This document shows positions 46,511 through 58,330 of a stretch of DNA of 64,000 nt, piece by piece. Each line of letters starts with the position of its first letter. Positions within the stretch are counted from its first letter, which is position 1. The position numbers were made by a program, and so were the translations under genes. A model generated the notes under the pieces. The model did not search any database and had not been told where the DNA came from. It saw only the letters and a program-made list of their open reading frames with translations. Origin of the DNA: Trichobilharzia szidati. Lineage: Eukaryota; Platyhelminthes; Trematoda; Strigeidida; Schistosomatidae. Location: assembly GCA_944472155.2 (NCBI GenBank), contig OX235271.1:124005329-124069328 (forward strand), given 5' to 3'.

Positions 46511-47599
46511 TGCCCTGACCTGCTGTTGCACCTATTAATCACTAAACAGTGTATCAATCCATACCTTCTGAGTGTGACTTTTCATCCTGTACGCATGCAT
46601 TTTGTCGTCTATCCCATTAGTTATTTACTGTTGCTCAATAAATTTCATCTAAATCATCCACCTTGATATCTTTGCCCTCGTATTAACAAACCATCTGTTT
46701 TCTTAACTTACCTTTGGTTATTCAGTCCTGCATTAATATATAGTGACACACAAATATCAACCTTTTCACCCCATTTGATTTTCTTGTTTTTGTGGTTTTC
46801 GTTCATTCACGCAAAGTTTATAAACAAACCGAATAAAATCCAATTTGAACATTAATCATGAGCACTCCTCACTATATAATCATTATTATTCACGATCATT
46901 TGCCCTAATATTTGATGTTAAATTTACTCTTATCTTCATGCATATTATCGCAAACACATGCTCTAAAATATAAACCACTAACATTGTACTCCTATACACC
47001 TCTTGGATTTTTTTGTCATAATGATTCAATGTTACAAAAAGAGATTAACTATTATGGACGTATGAGTGTAAAACATGAAGAGGCTATCGAAGGAAATATT
47101 CTTCTTTCAATAATCAGTACTTTAAAGTTTATAGTATACATTTATAACAGATGTTCTTTAGTTGAACAAAGTACGAACAACAATAATAACAAGATGAGAA
47201 GAAGAATAATACAATATCATGTTATTTCGCTGGATCTCGTCAACTGCATACAACCTAGCAAGTTTCACTAACAGTGTTCAAAATATATATACATACTTTG
47301 ATAAAAACTAACTGGAAAATGATTATCATTAGTATTACGCAATTGAATACACGAGCTGGAAATGATTTACAGATGCTTACAAACTTATGTGAATGAATTA
47401 CAAAAAATAATCTAAAGTTAGAACCGGAAGTTAGACAATAATTAGAGGGGTGACAAATTAGCAGCACATGTCACGGAAGAGATGACAATTTTGATGATTT
47501 AAAGGGATTAAAAATAATAATAATCGGTTGATAACTCGTCAAACATTCAAATCAAGAGTGCAGATGAAGGATGAATTAAAATACATGTAATCCCATTTA
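46511..47599. other. no recognised feature
   Basis: AT-rich. The 119-codon ORF at 46912-47271 has low-complexity Asn-rich sequence and no domain. Confidence 0.45.
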
Positions 47600-48470
47600 C
47601 TTTTGAGATACCAAATGAACAGAATGAGTCAGCCATGTTAGATTTTAAAATTAAGCGTAAAGAGGATGGTGAGTTATATACTAGGATCTATCAAAAACCG
47701 ACGAATTCTAATAAATACTTAGACTTTAATTCATACCGCCCAGAATCCGTAGAGGTAGGTTCAGTTAAATATCTATGTAGTCGGGCCACAAGCCTAACTA
47801 GGAAATCGGAAGATTTAAATAATGAAATCAAACATATAGGGAAAATATTACTAGTGGATAACTACCCACCAGAAATTATTCAAAAATTTATGAGGATCCA
47901 TAGGGAAATGGTGAGAATAATATAAGTAATATGGAATTCAAAGCCTCTGTAGTACTTTTATATAAAGAAGCATCAGAAGCCGTAGCTCTACGTAGGATTT
48001 TTAATAAGCCTGGAACTAAGGTGGCACCGAAATCAACTCTCTCTCTCTCTCTTTCTGAGATAAACTTTGTCAGCTTAAGGATCCGACAGATCAAATTAAG
48101 GAGAATAAATTAATTTACCAAATATCAAGTGATGACTGTGACGTCAATTACATAGGTCAAACTAGTAGATTTGAGTCATCTATATGATTGAAACCCCAAA
48201 AAATGTCGGTTACTGCAATGAATTCACTTAAATGCAATCACACAATAAGGTGGGATAAAGTAAAAGTATCACAAGCTAACAGAGTTAGGTGAAGAGAGAG
48301 ATTAATCATTCAATCTTTGTTTACCGAACCAACATCAGACACGTGAAGTCGGAAGGATGCAAAACTTACACCAGATATATTGAAAATTGCAATAAAAAAC
48401 AAAGTGGAGAGAGAAGGAGAAAAAATATATATGAAGCAAAAATTATTCCACTCAATGCCATTTTATATAT
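47600..48470 (+). pseudogene. Penelope-like thumb + GIY-YIG fragment
   Basis: 47635-47925: MLDFKIKRKEDGELYTRIYQ, KPTNSNKYLDFNSYRPESV, NYPPEIIQKF. After a stop, 47970 onward has LRRIFNKPGTKVAPK. Then, after further frame changes, DDCDVNYIGQTSRFE near 48135, the nuclease core. It matches the subfamily of 25690-26225 and includes a CT repeat where that copy encodes NSLRDEL. Non-functional. Confidence 0.83.
48037..48052. repeat. (CT)n microsatellite inside PLE
   Basis: Eight CT units within former PLE coding sequence, giving an alternating Ser-Leu run in translation. Confidence 0.9.
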
Positions 48471-48969
48471 TTTACATTTTCTGTTAAATGAATAATCCCA
48501 TCACTTGTCAACAATTTAACATCATTATTTCCTGCTTCTATAGAATTTGTATTATTGGGACTTTACAATCTTCTTCTTGCTACTGATTTCCCTAATATCT
48601 GTTCAAACTGATACACACCCTTCAGCACGTTTATTGTAGCAGATAACTACCTAGCATGCAGAAATATACCAAGCCAAACGAATACATGCAAGTGAACAAC
48701 AAAAAACTGGGAAAAAAATAGAACATTTTACACGGTACTACTTTATTAGTTTATTTTCATGGAGTATTTTAATTACCATACTGATTTGTATTAACTTGAT
48801 ATACAGCCACTGGTTGAATGTATGTATCCTGGATTAGTGAATTATTGTGATGAATATATATATGTCAATACCAAAGTAAAAGTGAATAAACACATCCCAT
48901 CTCTGATAAGAAGTGTCAAGCAGAAACTTCTAACACTTCATCTTTGATAATAAACACGAAAATAATCGA
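48471..48969. other. no recognised feature
   Basis: AT-rich spacer following the PLE fragment. Confidence 0.5.
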
Positions 48970-49165
48970 AGAATCACGAACTGGTGGAAGTTAGAATTCA
49001 TAGGCCATTCATTTGAGTCCCAGAAGGACATAGTTGGTTGGTACTTACCACCGATGAGTCCCGAACTAGGACGAAACATCTGTCCCTGATTTTCAATGGT
49101 TCCCCTACTGGTATCAATCCGTGATCAAACTTAAAACAAATCACATCTTTACAAACAAACTTTTG
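48970..49165 (+). mobile_element. hammerhead SINE, best-preserved core, tRNA head deleted
   Basis: The core at 49050-49077 reads ACCGATGAGTCCCGAACTAGG then ACGAAAC, followed by ATCTGTCC. This fits a GATGA box, stem II TCC/GGA, the GAAA box, a tiny stem III AC/GT, and the cleavage triplet GTC. Downstream it has GATTTTCAATGGTTCC and the family tail. The upstream block (ACTGGTGGAAGTTAGAATTC) is family-like, but the A/B-box segment between the blocks is missing, so transcription by RNA polymerase III is doubtful. Confidence 0.78.
49050..49090 (+). ncRNA. hammerhead ribozyme core (candidate)
   Basis: The only copy in the window that keeps both GATGA and GACGAAAC intact together with the GTC cleavage triplet (49081-49083). 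The conserved C-U before GATGA is C-C here, and stem I pairing is weak by eye. Self-cleavage is possible but unproven. Confidence 0.55.
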
Positions 49166-50199
49166 AAAAACAGAATACTAGTTTTTCAGCTCATGATTAT
49201 CTTATCAAGTAAATTCAGTTTGTCTGCCATATTGAAAAAGATGAAGGAACTCAACTGCTACAATCTTGGCTCAGTATTATATCATCAGTTCCTAATAATA
49301 TTTTTTTATCTATAAGCCAGATATAACGATTGCTATATTAATTTTTTTTCCGTTATTCACAACAAGGTATACTAATCCATCGTTACAGTTATTCACATGG
49401 TTTCATCCAAAGGATAAAAGGAAAGAACTCATCCTTTTGAGAATAATGCAATATCTGCATCAATTCTTTATAAGATAATTATTTATCTAATCATATATTC
49501 TGTGCTTCAGATAACTCTCAAAATAATCATATACATATATAATTCAGGATAGTAGTCAGTGCTTGAAGCTAAAAAATTATTTACCAGGCATCAATAAGAA
49601 TAACGAAATAAAAACCGAATGCTTCAAAAATATTTGAACCAAGTTATTTAATTTTGAAAAGTAGGCTGTGAAATCACGGTATATCCATTCGGATATATAT
49701 ATATATGTACCTTATCATTTCTACGTTCATATTATATATGTATATAAATTTATCATATATCTTTTCAAAGATCGCTATATTTGTTGGTTAATGAAAAATG
49801 AAATTAATTCTTTTTTTACTGCTTATTGAAAAAGAAGTTTCTGTAGAGATAATGAAATACAGGCTACATAAACAACTCGGTGTGTTTATATTCCAGTTTA
49901 GTGAAAGGTGTTTGAATATTTGATTTTTCTAAATAAAACCCAATGAAAAAGTGAATTTATAAATATTTGGCCATCATTCCCAATGAATTGCTCATCGTTC
50001 GCTGAATCAAAATTTACTGATTAATGCTGATCATCTCAAATCATTTTTTTAAATGAACTGTAAATAAATTTATTTTTTCTTGAATCAAATGACCATGAGT
50101 TTGTTGTAGGGTTGGTTGAACAAAACACAAAGAAATTTATTCATGATGCATAGACTCTTTTAACTGGGTTCGTTACATGCAGAATAGCGGTATAGCAAA
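49166..50199. other. no recognised feature
   Basis: Very AT-rich, with short TATA runs near 49700-49760. No ORF of note. Confidence 0.5.
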
Positions 50200-50204
50200 A
50201 ATGT

Positions 50205-50300
50205 TGAATGACTTGTGTTCTCAGAACTGGTTGGTTAAATTGAGAAGCTTTCGTCGTCCTTCTGGACAACTCCTTCATGAACGATATAATTGTATCTCCC
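50205..50300 (-). repeat. PLE terminal repeat with hammerhead-like core
   Basis: Minus strand: ATGAAGGAGTT, stem GTCC/GGAC with a short loop (50256-50267), then GACGAAAGCTTCTC. This resembles minimal PLE hammerheads (CUGAAGA-type box, stem II, GAAA, very short stem III). It lies just left of a plus-strand PLE fragment but in the opposite orientation. Confidence 0.5.
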
Positions 50301-50344
50301 GGTAATCGTGAATGGTTCATTCACACATTTAGAAGACAACTGGC

Positions 50345-50780
50345 AGTACAATTAGACGTGTTCATCGTCGGATTTCAGAACACCATCCTGCATACTGGTT
50401 AGGTAAGGGGCAGACAATGTCCATTCATAGTTCTGTATTATCTCATCTCCTGGATGTAGAACACAAAGTTGGTGTTAACAAGGCATTCAAAGTCGTCTAC
50501 CACATACCAAACAATCTTAATTTCAACTCAAGAGTTCGGCTATTACATATCGCTGAGGCTGTGGGAATCTACATTAAGAAGCCTGACCTCTGTATCCAAA
50601 AGAAATTGGTTCAGACGACTTCCTTACTCCCTGGCCATCAAGGTTTTAATGATCCTTAATTTGTTGCAGAGATTTCCTTAATTTTATTTGATCATCTATT
50701 AACTATTACATTCTAATGCTTATTAGAATTATGCATCTTTCTTGGACTGTAATTCCATTGATCTTAACAAGTCGGTGATA
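50345..50780 (+). pseudogene. Penelope-like GIY-YIG C-terminal fragment
   Basis: RVHRRISEHHPA followed by [55 protein letters not shown] and GHQGFNDP, ending at 50659, then a 3' flank shared with 22595-22700. The YIG tyrosine side is truncated. This copy shows the uninterrupted version of the site where RTE sequence sits in 21335-22730. Confidence 0.85.
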
Positions 50781-53700
50781 TTTGAAAACACCAATATTGT
50801 TAATGACTATTATTCTAGAATATCCTGTAAAGATAAATGTATACATAATTGTAGAGCCAGAAGAGGAGATTCTCGAAAAGAATATTCTTTTCTCAAATTT
50901 TCTGTTGTCTTCTAAAATAGCACTAGTATAATTTAATACTTTTATTTTCTTCGACGGTCTTGCGTTAAAGATCAAGGCATACATGGAATTAGTATTTCAA
51001 AATATTTTTCTCCCCATTCGCTACATATTTCGTCTAAGGCGGTTTATCAACAATATATATTGCGTTTAATTCGGTCACAATAACTATGATTATCTTACAA
51101 TGTTACTCTTAATCTTCTCTGACTATCAGACACTAATTGCACGTCAGTAGTTCAATGGCAACTCTTTAACCTTCATATTCCTTTCTACCATTACTCATTC
51201 TGTTTCACTCTTATACTTATCTAAATTCTATTGATTCTCTTCACTCATTTTCCTGTCTACCTTTGTGTGCTATTTGGAACGTGGCAACTCGAACTTCTGC
51301 ACTTCGGTGCCAAGTTCTATGTTGAATCCAGCAGCAGCAGCCATGGCAATCACGTGGTCCGGGTTTTCATTCTCACTCATAAACCTCGTCAAGTTTACTA
51401 GCCAGTAGTAAGTTCGAAAAGAAGAGAAGATTGAGCTTGATGCCAAAAGCACCATCTCTACTGAAACTTCAGAAACTGAATTTATGAAATACAAAAATAT
51501 CAAGTCCAATAACAAAAACGATTTATTTCCACTTAAAATTCATTATTTTTACATAATCAGAGGCTAACTCAGTCCGGAAGTGATATTTTCAGCATGTAAT
51601 CACTTTTCGCATCACTGTGCAATTAAATTAATAAGCTTTAAACATAAGTGAGTATATATTTATGTTTAAAAACTAGTATCAAGAAAGGACGTAGAAAAGT
51701 AACCACCTTATAGTTGAATTCTCGACGCCTACATTACATATACACGTATTTTGTCATAAAGTACACAAGCACTGATATTTTTGATTGAAATTTCCAATAA
51801 TTTGTATATCTAACAGCCTCATTTGTCATTATTTGGATATATTCGTCTAGAAGAAGACACTATTTGTGTGTTTTTAAGACACCAACAAAAGCATCACTCT
51901 CCTGGCGCATTTAGCCAGAAGTTCATTCTGTTGCTTTAGTATAAAGTATTAGTAAAAAGATACAACCGGCTCCTTCAATTGGCACAAATAATCGGAAGTC
52001 TAGAACATAATGCTTTATTTTCAAAAGGGCTAAGTTATTTTAAGGTTGGGATTTGCTTACAGACAAAATGCATATTCTCTGAATGATGTCACAAAAAATG
52101 TTGGCTTAATGACAAATTTATGATGTAAATTACAAGTTATTGATGCACATAACAAAATTGACATAACTCCTGTTATGTAATAGAATTCTTAAGACATGTT
52201 TAAACTTAATCAACATTTTCAATCAGGACTAAAACGAAACTAGAAACATTTGCTATCCTTTTACAAAACAACTTCATTCTCTAGTCCATCTAAAATTCAT
52301 TCTGCAAAATATTTACGTTAAAGTAGCTATATATATCCATACCTGATCTGTGCCTCATAAACTAAGATTTTAAACAGAAATGAATAAACGTTGTGGCGTC
52401 TGTACTGATTACTACATTTAGGTATAAGAGGTGGAATATACCTTGTCGCTTCACAATAGGGGATTTTTTAAAACAACATTCAGTCACTTTTTACAAAAGC
52501 AACAAAAATAAATTCAATAGTTGACAAGTTATTTCATCACAACTAAAATGTAAAGCAAAGAATCAAACTAACTTTGAAAAACCATTGGAGAAAACAAATT
52601 ACGAACCAAGTACAACCCTCACTGATTCATAAATCTATGCAAAACACATAGTTTATAGCATTTTCTGATTATGGCGCTTCTTACTAATGATCGAAGTAGT
52701 AAGCAGACGTATCACTGGATGTCACACTTTTCCTTGATGAAAGCATGCTGTGCGTTTTATATGACGCTGTGTGAACTCTGACTAGTGGTATAAGTTTTAT
52801 GTGAGTAATCAAGTAAAATAATCTAGTAAATGACAGAATATTTCATTCAAATTTCAAGATTTTACCATGAATACGTTATGTTAACTAAAACATACTTAAC
52901 AAAAAGCATCTGATATCAGTATTAGAATGCCTCGGACTTCATATGCTGCAATTTTTATAATGGGTTCTACGTCTTTATCGACTTTTACTGATCACTTACT
53001 TCTATGTCATCCTTATAAAACAAAATATTCCTGATGAATTACTGATAGCTGATTTATCGACTAATTGGACATTATATTCTTTTTACAGTTTTGGCTCTGA
53101 ATTTTATTGCATCGCGATATACAAGTTTGGTACTCAAGTTGATTATAATTATAACTGCTTGACATAGCTAATCCTACGGAACGAAAATATATTTGCTGAA
53201 CAAATGTTTAAAGCTTAATTTAGGTTCAAAAAAAGAGTAGAATCTTGAAAGATGACTGCTCTTCCCACTACCATTCGTCCCCACAGTAAAAGTACTAAAA
53301 TTAGTGTCCAACAAATAGGGATATTATCCATATTCATTTCTTTTCTAATACCTCTAACCTAAGGATATGCTATTTGCATAGTCTAAATCTGTTCATCCTA
53401 TAGACAGTATTTCCGTTCCAACCGTTTAACCACTTCTTTCAGTTTACCAATTTCCTTCCAAATATAAAATACAACATGTTCCGGAAATATTTATTTCTCG
53501 ACAACAATTTAAAGCAAACAATAAAGAGTAATAAAGCAGCATTTAGTGAATCCACCAATTCATCAGCCAAATACTCCACATAGTGTTACATATACTATAA
53601 GAAATGCATAAAGAGATATATGACTAATAAGTAAACCATGTGGTCACTTAGTTTGTAATAGCTAGTAGTAAACTCCAGGACACGCATTTCATCCTATCTG

Positions 53701-54289
53701 AGATTCATCAAACAGATACACCTCGATCCCTAGTGAGCGTTCAACATACTCAGATTAAAACACGAACGGTCTCAGCCAGCTAAACTACAGTTGTTGTCAG
53801 TAATACTAATAATTAGGTCATATAAATTGTAAAATTAGTTGCTGAACATTACACAAGTTTAAAGGCATCAGCTGATTTCTTGGAAATATAATTACCGTTC
53901 ACATAGAAACAATATGAATAGTCTCAGAAGCAATAAAAACATTTGATTACCCTGTACTATCATTAACTTCCTTTAAAATGTTACATAGATAACTACAATA
54001 GGAAATTTAATACTTTTAAGATGCTTACGTCACAAATTATAAGGTCTCAGTTTTCAGTGTTTTCTAAAGAGTTCAAAAAAATTTCATCTGCATATAACAT
54101 GTGATGCATATTAAATACACACATTCTTACTTTGTAATTAATTTCCCATCATAGGAGTCTACAGGTTGGCTCAAGAAAAGAACCATTTCGGCATACGCTT
54201 CTTCATAATTTTCTATAATTTGAATAAATCAAATTTAAAAGTGTGTATTAACATCTTCGATAAAGGAAGGTAGGAGTTCATGGGCAGCT
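50781..54289. other. long AT-rich stretch, no recognised gene
   Basis: The less AT-rich patch at 51260-51480 (ORF 51270-51515 minus, with an Ala run AAAA) is the only part that looks potentially coding or element-derived, and I cannot identify it. The rest holds nothing recognisable. Confidence 0.45.
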
Positions 54290-54500
54290 GGATTTCAACC
54301 CAAAGCCAGAATAGTAAATGAGCACCACGCGTGACCTGAAGATCCTAGAGCTGATGTGTGGTAGGGTATGAGTGCGTGTTGCTGAATAATTTCAAACTAG
54401 GAGGAAGAAACTGTCCAGCGTCATATGGTTTTCAATGGTTCTTAGGTTGTGGTCCATTCGTAATAGAATCCATATTCAGGTTAATTAAAATTGCTAGAGT
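54290..54500 (+). mobile_element. decayed hammerhead-SINE remnant
   Basis: Contains GTGCGTGTTGCTGAATAATT, TCAAACTAGGAGGAAGAAAC and TGTCCAGCG, then GGTTTTCAATGGTTCT. These are the SINE landmarks in order with several substitutions in both catalytic boxes. Confidence 0.55.
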
Positions 54501-54566
54501 CACAAATTTCGAACATAAATATTAATTCAACGAAAAATAATAGGCCATACTATGTTTGTGAATAAC

Positions 54567-54850
54567 ATTTATTATCATAATTTGTTCCTTGGGTTCCGAG
54601 GGGTACATGAGATATCAAGTAGCACGTCTTTATTGTAATACGTTCCATGTCATCTTTTTTAGCTGTCTCCATGACTGTCTACAAGCTTTTATTTCCTCTC
54701 AACATGATTTAGTGCATGTCACTTTCTGAAGCCCCACACGTCTCTGGCTTCTCTTTAAGGTTCCAAAAGATGACTCGCTATTCTTAATGTCATTTGAATG
54801 CATTCACAGAACATTTCCAATTAATTTCCATTTCCTTCTGAGCATTTCTG
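54567..54850 (-). mobile_element. RTE 3'-region fragment
   Basis: The plus strand reads ATTTATTATCATAATTTGTTCC then TTGGGTTCC, the complement of the RTE 3' terminus, and continues with a diverged C-terminal coding region. It lies directly before a plus-strand RTE copy. Confidence 0.6.
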
Positions 54851-56006
54851 GAGCAAGTTGGATTCAAGAAAGGCAAATCATATGCGGATTAAACTGCAGC
54901 ACTACCCGTTATTACACAGCATAGCTTAGAATGTCATCCAGATCTCCAGCTCAACTTCATTGACTTTGAAAAGGCTTTCGACAGAGTCAACAGCGAAGTA
55001 ATTTGCAAACTGTTTCAACACTGTGGAACTTTATCAACTCCATTCAGTGGATAAATGACAATGCCACATGTCAAGTGTTCCGCAACGGGAAACTCAAAAA
55101 AGCCCCTAATGTGAAGACAGGAGTAAGACAAGGCTCCCTGACTACTACCACCGACAATAATTATCCTCACTGTGGTGGACTGGATTATGCAGAAGACCAC
55201 GTGTAGGGAGCGAGAAGACAGGAACACGTTGGATGAACAAGAATGCTCTAGAAGATTTAGGCTTCGCGAACGATTTATATCTAGTATCACACACACTAGA
55301 GGATTTACACAAAGACACAACTTCAAGTGAACACAGAGACGACGGAGGTGTTAAAGATAACCAACCAATAACAAGTACCAATCGCCATCAACGGAAGAAA
55401 TCTGAAACAGGTCACTCCAGTCACTTATCGAGGAAGCATCGTCTCAACTACAGGTGCAATGGATGAGGATGTCAAGTGTAGAATCAGAAAGGCAAGACAG
55501 ACATTCATCACTCTGAAATCAGTCTGGAAATCCTTTCAACCTAACGAAAGGAAAAAGATTTGGATTTTAAACACCAATGTTAAGTGGGTCATTTCTCCTA
55601 CATAGGTCAGAAACTTGGCTGGTGAGTCAGTCTGTAGCTTTTTCTCAACAGCTGAATTCGCTGTCTCCAAACTGAAGATCGGATGGTCTATCATGAAGTG
55701 TAAGCAACAAGGAACTCTGGGGAAAAACGAATCTAGAAGCTATTGCTCAAAAAATACACCGAAGCAGAATGGAGATAGGCTGGACACTCTGGGGTGATCG
55801 TCGACTGGGACCCATATGGGAAACGTCAAGTTTGGCATGGATCCCGGGGGTGACATGGAGGATGTCTTACGATTAGGCGTTGAGAGGTGATGAGCAATTG
55901 TGAAGCTATCTAAGGAGAACTGTAGACGATAGGACAAGATAGAAATGTGCTGTCAAAGTCATATGTACCACTTGCAACCTTGGGGGAAAATAATAAAATA
56001 ATAATT
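54851..56006 (+). pseudogene. RTE retrotransposon, RT fragment to 3' end
   Basis: QVGFKKGKSYAD near 54855, LNFIDFEKAFDRV near 54951, NDNATCQVFRNGKL, GVRQGSL near 55120, catalytic box LGFANDLYLVSH (55257-55290), a TINGR-like strand with an RKHRLNYR frame near 55430, then a decayed C-terminal part and a tail with AATAATAAAATAATAAT. Many frame breaks. It does not share the TCAG insertion of the 12005 and 34323 copies. Confidence 0.82.
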
Positions 56007-56034
56007 TATCTGGTGATAAATTAGTTCTTAGCAG

Positions 56035-56580
56035 GTTCGGTCCTCTCCACTGTTCCCTATAAATCGCTTATCCTTCACAGTGAGCGATGTGATCTTCACT
56101 ATTGAGTGAAGTAAACCTCTACTGAAACCCTTTTGGTGATACATGAGCCAAATCTCTGAACTATATAGAAGCACTAAATTGACATTAGTGTTGAAAATCT
56201 GGATCTTGTTCTTTTTACTGAGTGACACAGAACTTCACACTGATTTCAACGTAATGAAGACTTGTTTTAATTCTCAAATCTTGCCTCATTTTGGCATTCT
56301 TATCCAAGTTGGTTGTCTGAATTTCAGCTGATGCTGCTCAAGTAAACGAAAGAGATGACTTCCTTTAGATTTCTCCCATTGACAGCGATTTATCTTCGCT
56401 TTTATTGGTTAGTTATCTTTATGACCTCTGTTTTCTCTTTGTTCACCTAAAGTCCTGTCTTTGCTGCTTCTCCTGCCAATTTATTGGTTTTCGGTTGTAC
56501 ATATTAGAGTGTATGTGTCACGAGACAAGACTCATTCGCATAATTCAGATGTTCTAGGGTCTTTTAGTTATGGTTATGAT
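56035..56580 (-). mobile_element. RTE RT C-terminal fragment
   Basis: Minus-strand order: KITN..., a TVNGRNLKEV-like strand near 56370, then KKNKIQIFNTNVNLVLLYSS (56155-56215) and downstream nuclease-adjacent sequence. It lies in inverted orientation immediately after the previous copy's tail. It carries frame breaks and is truncated at both ends. Confidence 0.72.
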
Positions 56581-58119
56581 TATGAATTATACGATGCGTC
56601 TTCTCCCTAAGTAATAAATTTTAAGACAGTACAAAATGTTTTAGTTCACTTTATACTGAGTCACTGAATTTAGTTTTATGTTGAGCGAAATCATTAGGTC
56701 AGAAATTTTTAAACAGTAGAATACTTAGCTGACATGCAAGTAGTATCGATTTGTTCTCCATATCTTTTAGTTAAATATAATCTCAGTAAAAAAACTCCCG
56801 GCTTTTGCTAGTTTTAATTCATCATAAGTTATTTAAATAAAGGCTGAGCTGTCCACTAAAGTGGAGCAACAAATGTTTCAGGAAAAATACAAAGTTCCAT
56901 AAAGCAACATATTTTTCAAAGTTTCGTCACTTAACGTTCATACAGACTTCCAGTTTAATGCAAAATTATGAACTTTACTTGCCCTACTAAACATCCGTTA
57001 CAAATCGCATGAAAAAGCCGTTGCAACTCATACCTACAAGCATTACAAAGCGTATCTGCGTATAAGTTGACTGATACCAGGCTGAATCTTTATTTAAGCA
57101 CAGTAATTTAGAGGACTTCAGAATTCTCACTTCACAGAGTGTAGGAGCAGTACAGTCATGAAAGTGTTTTGTGCATTCAAAGAAAATGTGCCATTTGAAT
57201 CTGATAAACTTTTTTTCCTTTTAAAGTCATCTCTGTCTGAAGTATGTGTACATCACCACTACAACTAATACTGTCGATGAATATCAGCCTCATACCTGAC
57301 TTGACTAACCCCTCCGTCCATAACTTCGTATTAAGCTTCAATAGGTTCATTCTTAAGCTGGTCACTACAAACAGGAGATGAAAATTCAAATTTCAACTGT
57401 TGATTTTTGGCGAAATCTACATTGAAATGAACTGAAAAACCCACAAACTTTAACTTGCCTGGTTATAAAGTAACTGACATGCCTCAATCAGACTTTCTTC
57501 GTGTACCAGTCATTTGAACTACTGTGAGCTTTCGTCGACTCACATTATTCTGTGTTTCTGAAGATGAAATAGCCTCCACTTCTTATGTCTTTTTAGATGA
57601 TCATTTTGTATTGATCACTTTATGAGGAGAATTACGCCTACCTTAAATTTTGCAACTTCGTTGACATTGCAAACACTCTTTACATGATCCAGAATTCGGT
57701 GTGAATACTCTGCTTTATTAAAAACTTGAAAGCAACATATAATACATATTATGAAATTCATTTCCCAAAAGGATTTGTTTCACTTTAAACTCTGTCTTCC
57801 TTCAGTCTACAAAAAGCTTATGCAATATGTGAGTAAATTACTCCGTATCAGTTATAGAAGACATATATGGATATTTATAGATAAATTGTTGCGCAATTCG
57901 AACAGATCAACCCTTATTGCAGCATTCGGCAATAAAAACGTTTTTCAGTCTTGTTTGTGAAATTATAAATTCACCTACAGGCAAAATACAGATAAGCTGA
58001 AGGTAACAAATTTTCCGCTTTATTCTAAATAACAGGTAGACGTTTTAAGGATGTTAACCCTTTGTCTAACATGCTAACAATGAAAACTGTCCTAACGCAT
58101 AAGAAGAAAATCCCTTAAA
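56581..58119. other. no recognised gene
   Basis: AT-rich. ORFs at 57177-57389 and 57751-57960 have no recognisable domain. Confidence 0.5.
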
Positions 58120-58330
58120 TCACTTTCAGAGTACTGAAACCTTTAGGAATGGACGTAGCACACAAACCAAAACACTCAATCCAATTAATAGCTCGCAAAC
58201 CAGAAGACCCCACAGTAGCAGAATACATAGTTAGCATCATCTACAAGAAAAACTATGTCAAGGTTGGAACAACATTTTATTGGTCAAAGTCGCATACAGA
58301 AACATAAGCTATAATTCAAACGATATGATG
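58120..58330 (+). pseudogene. decayed Penelope-like GIY-YIG fragment
   Basis: Plus frame gives VLKPLGMDVAHKPKHSIQLI, then RKPEDPTVAEYIVSIIYK. After a one-base shift it gives HFIGQSRIQKHK near 58285. The YK...(Y/F)IGQS...KH pattern is the nuclease core of the PLE subfamily with a single CxxC-like pair, here lost. Both ends truncated. Confidence 0.6.

Noticed and set aside
46912..47271. 119-codon ORF as a host gene
   Set aside because: Asn-rich low-complexity translation, no domain, and an overlapping ORF of similar quality on the other strand.
54851..56580. Single RTE with a 5' inversion
   Set aside because: The minus-strand piece lies beyond the 3' tail of the plus-strand copy, not at its 5' end, so separate insertions explain it better.
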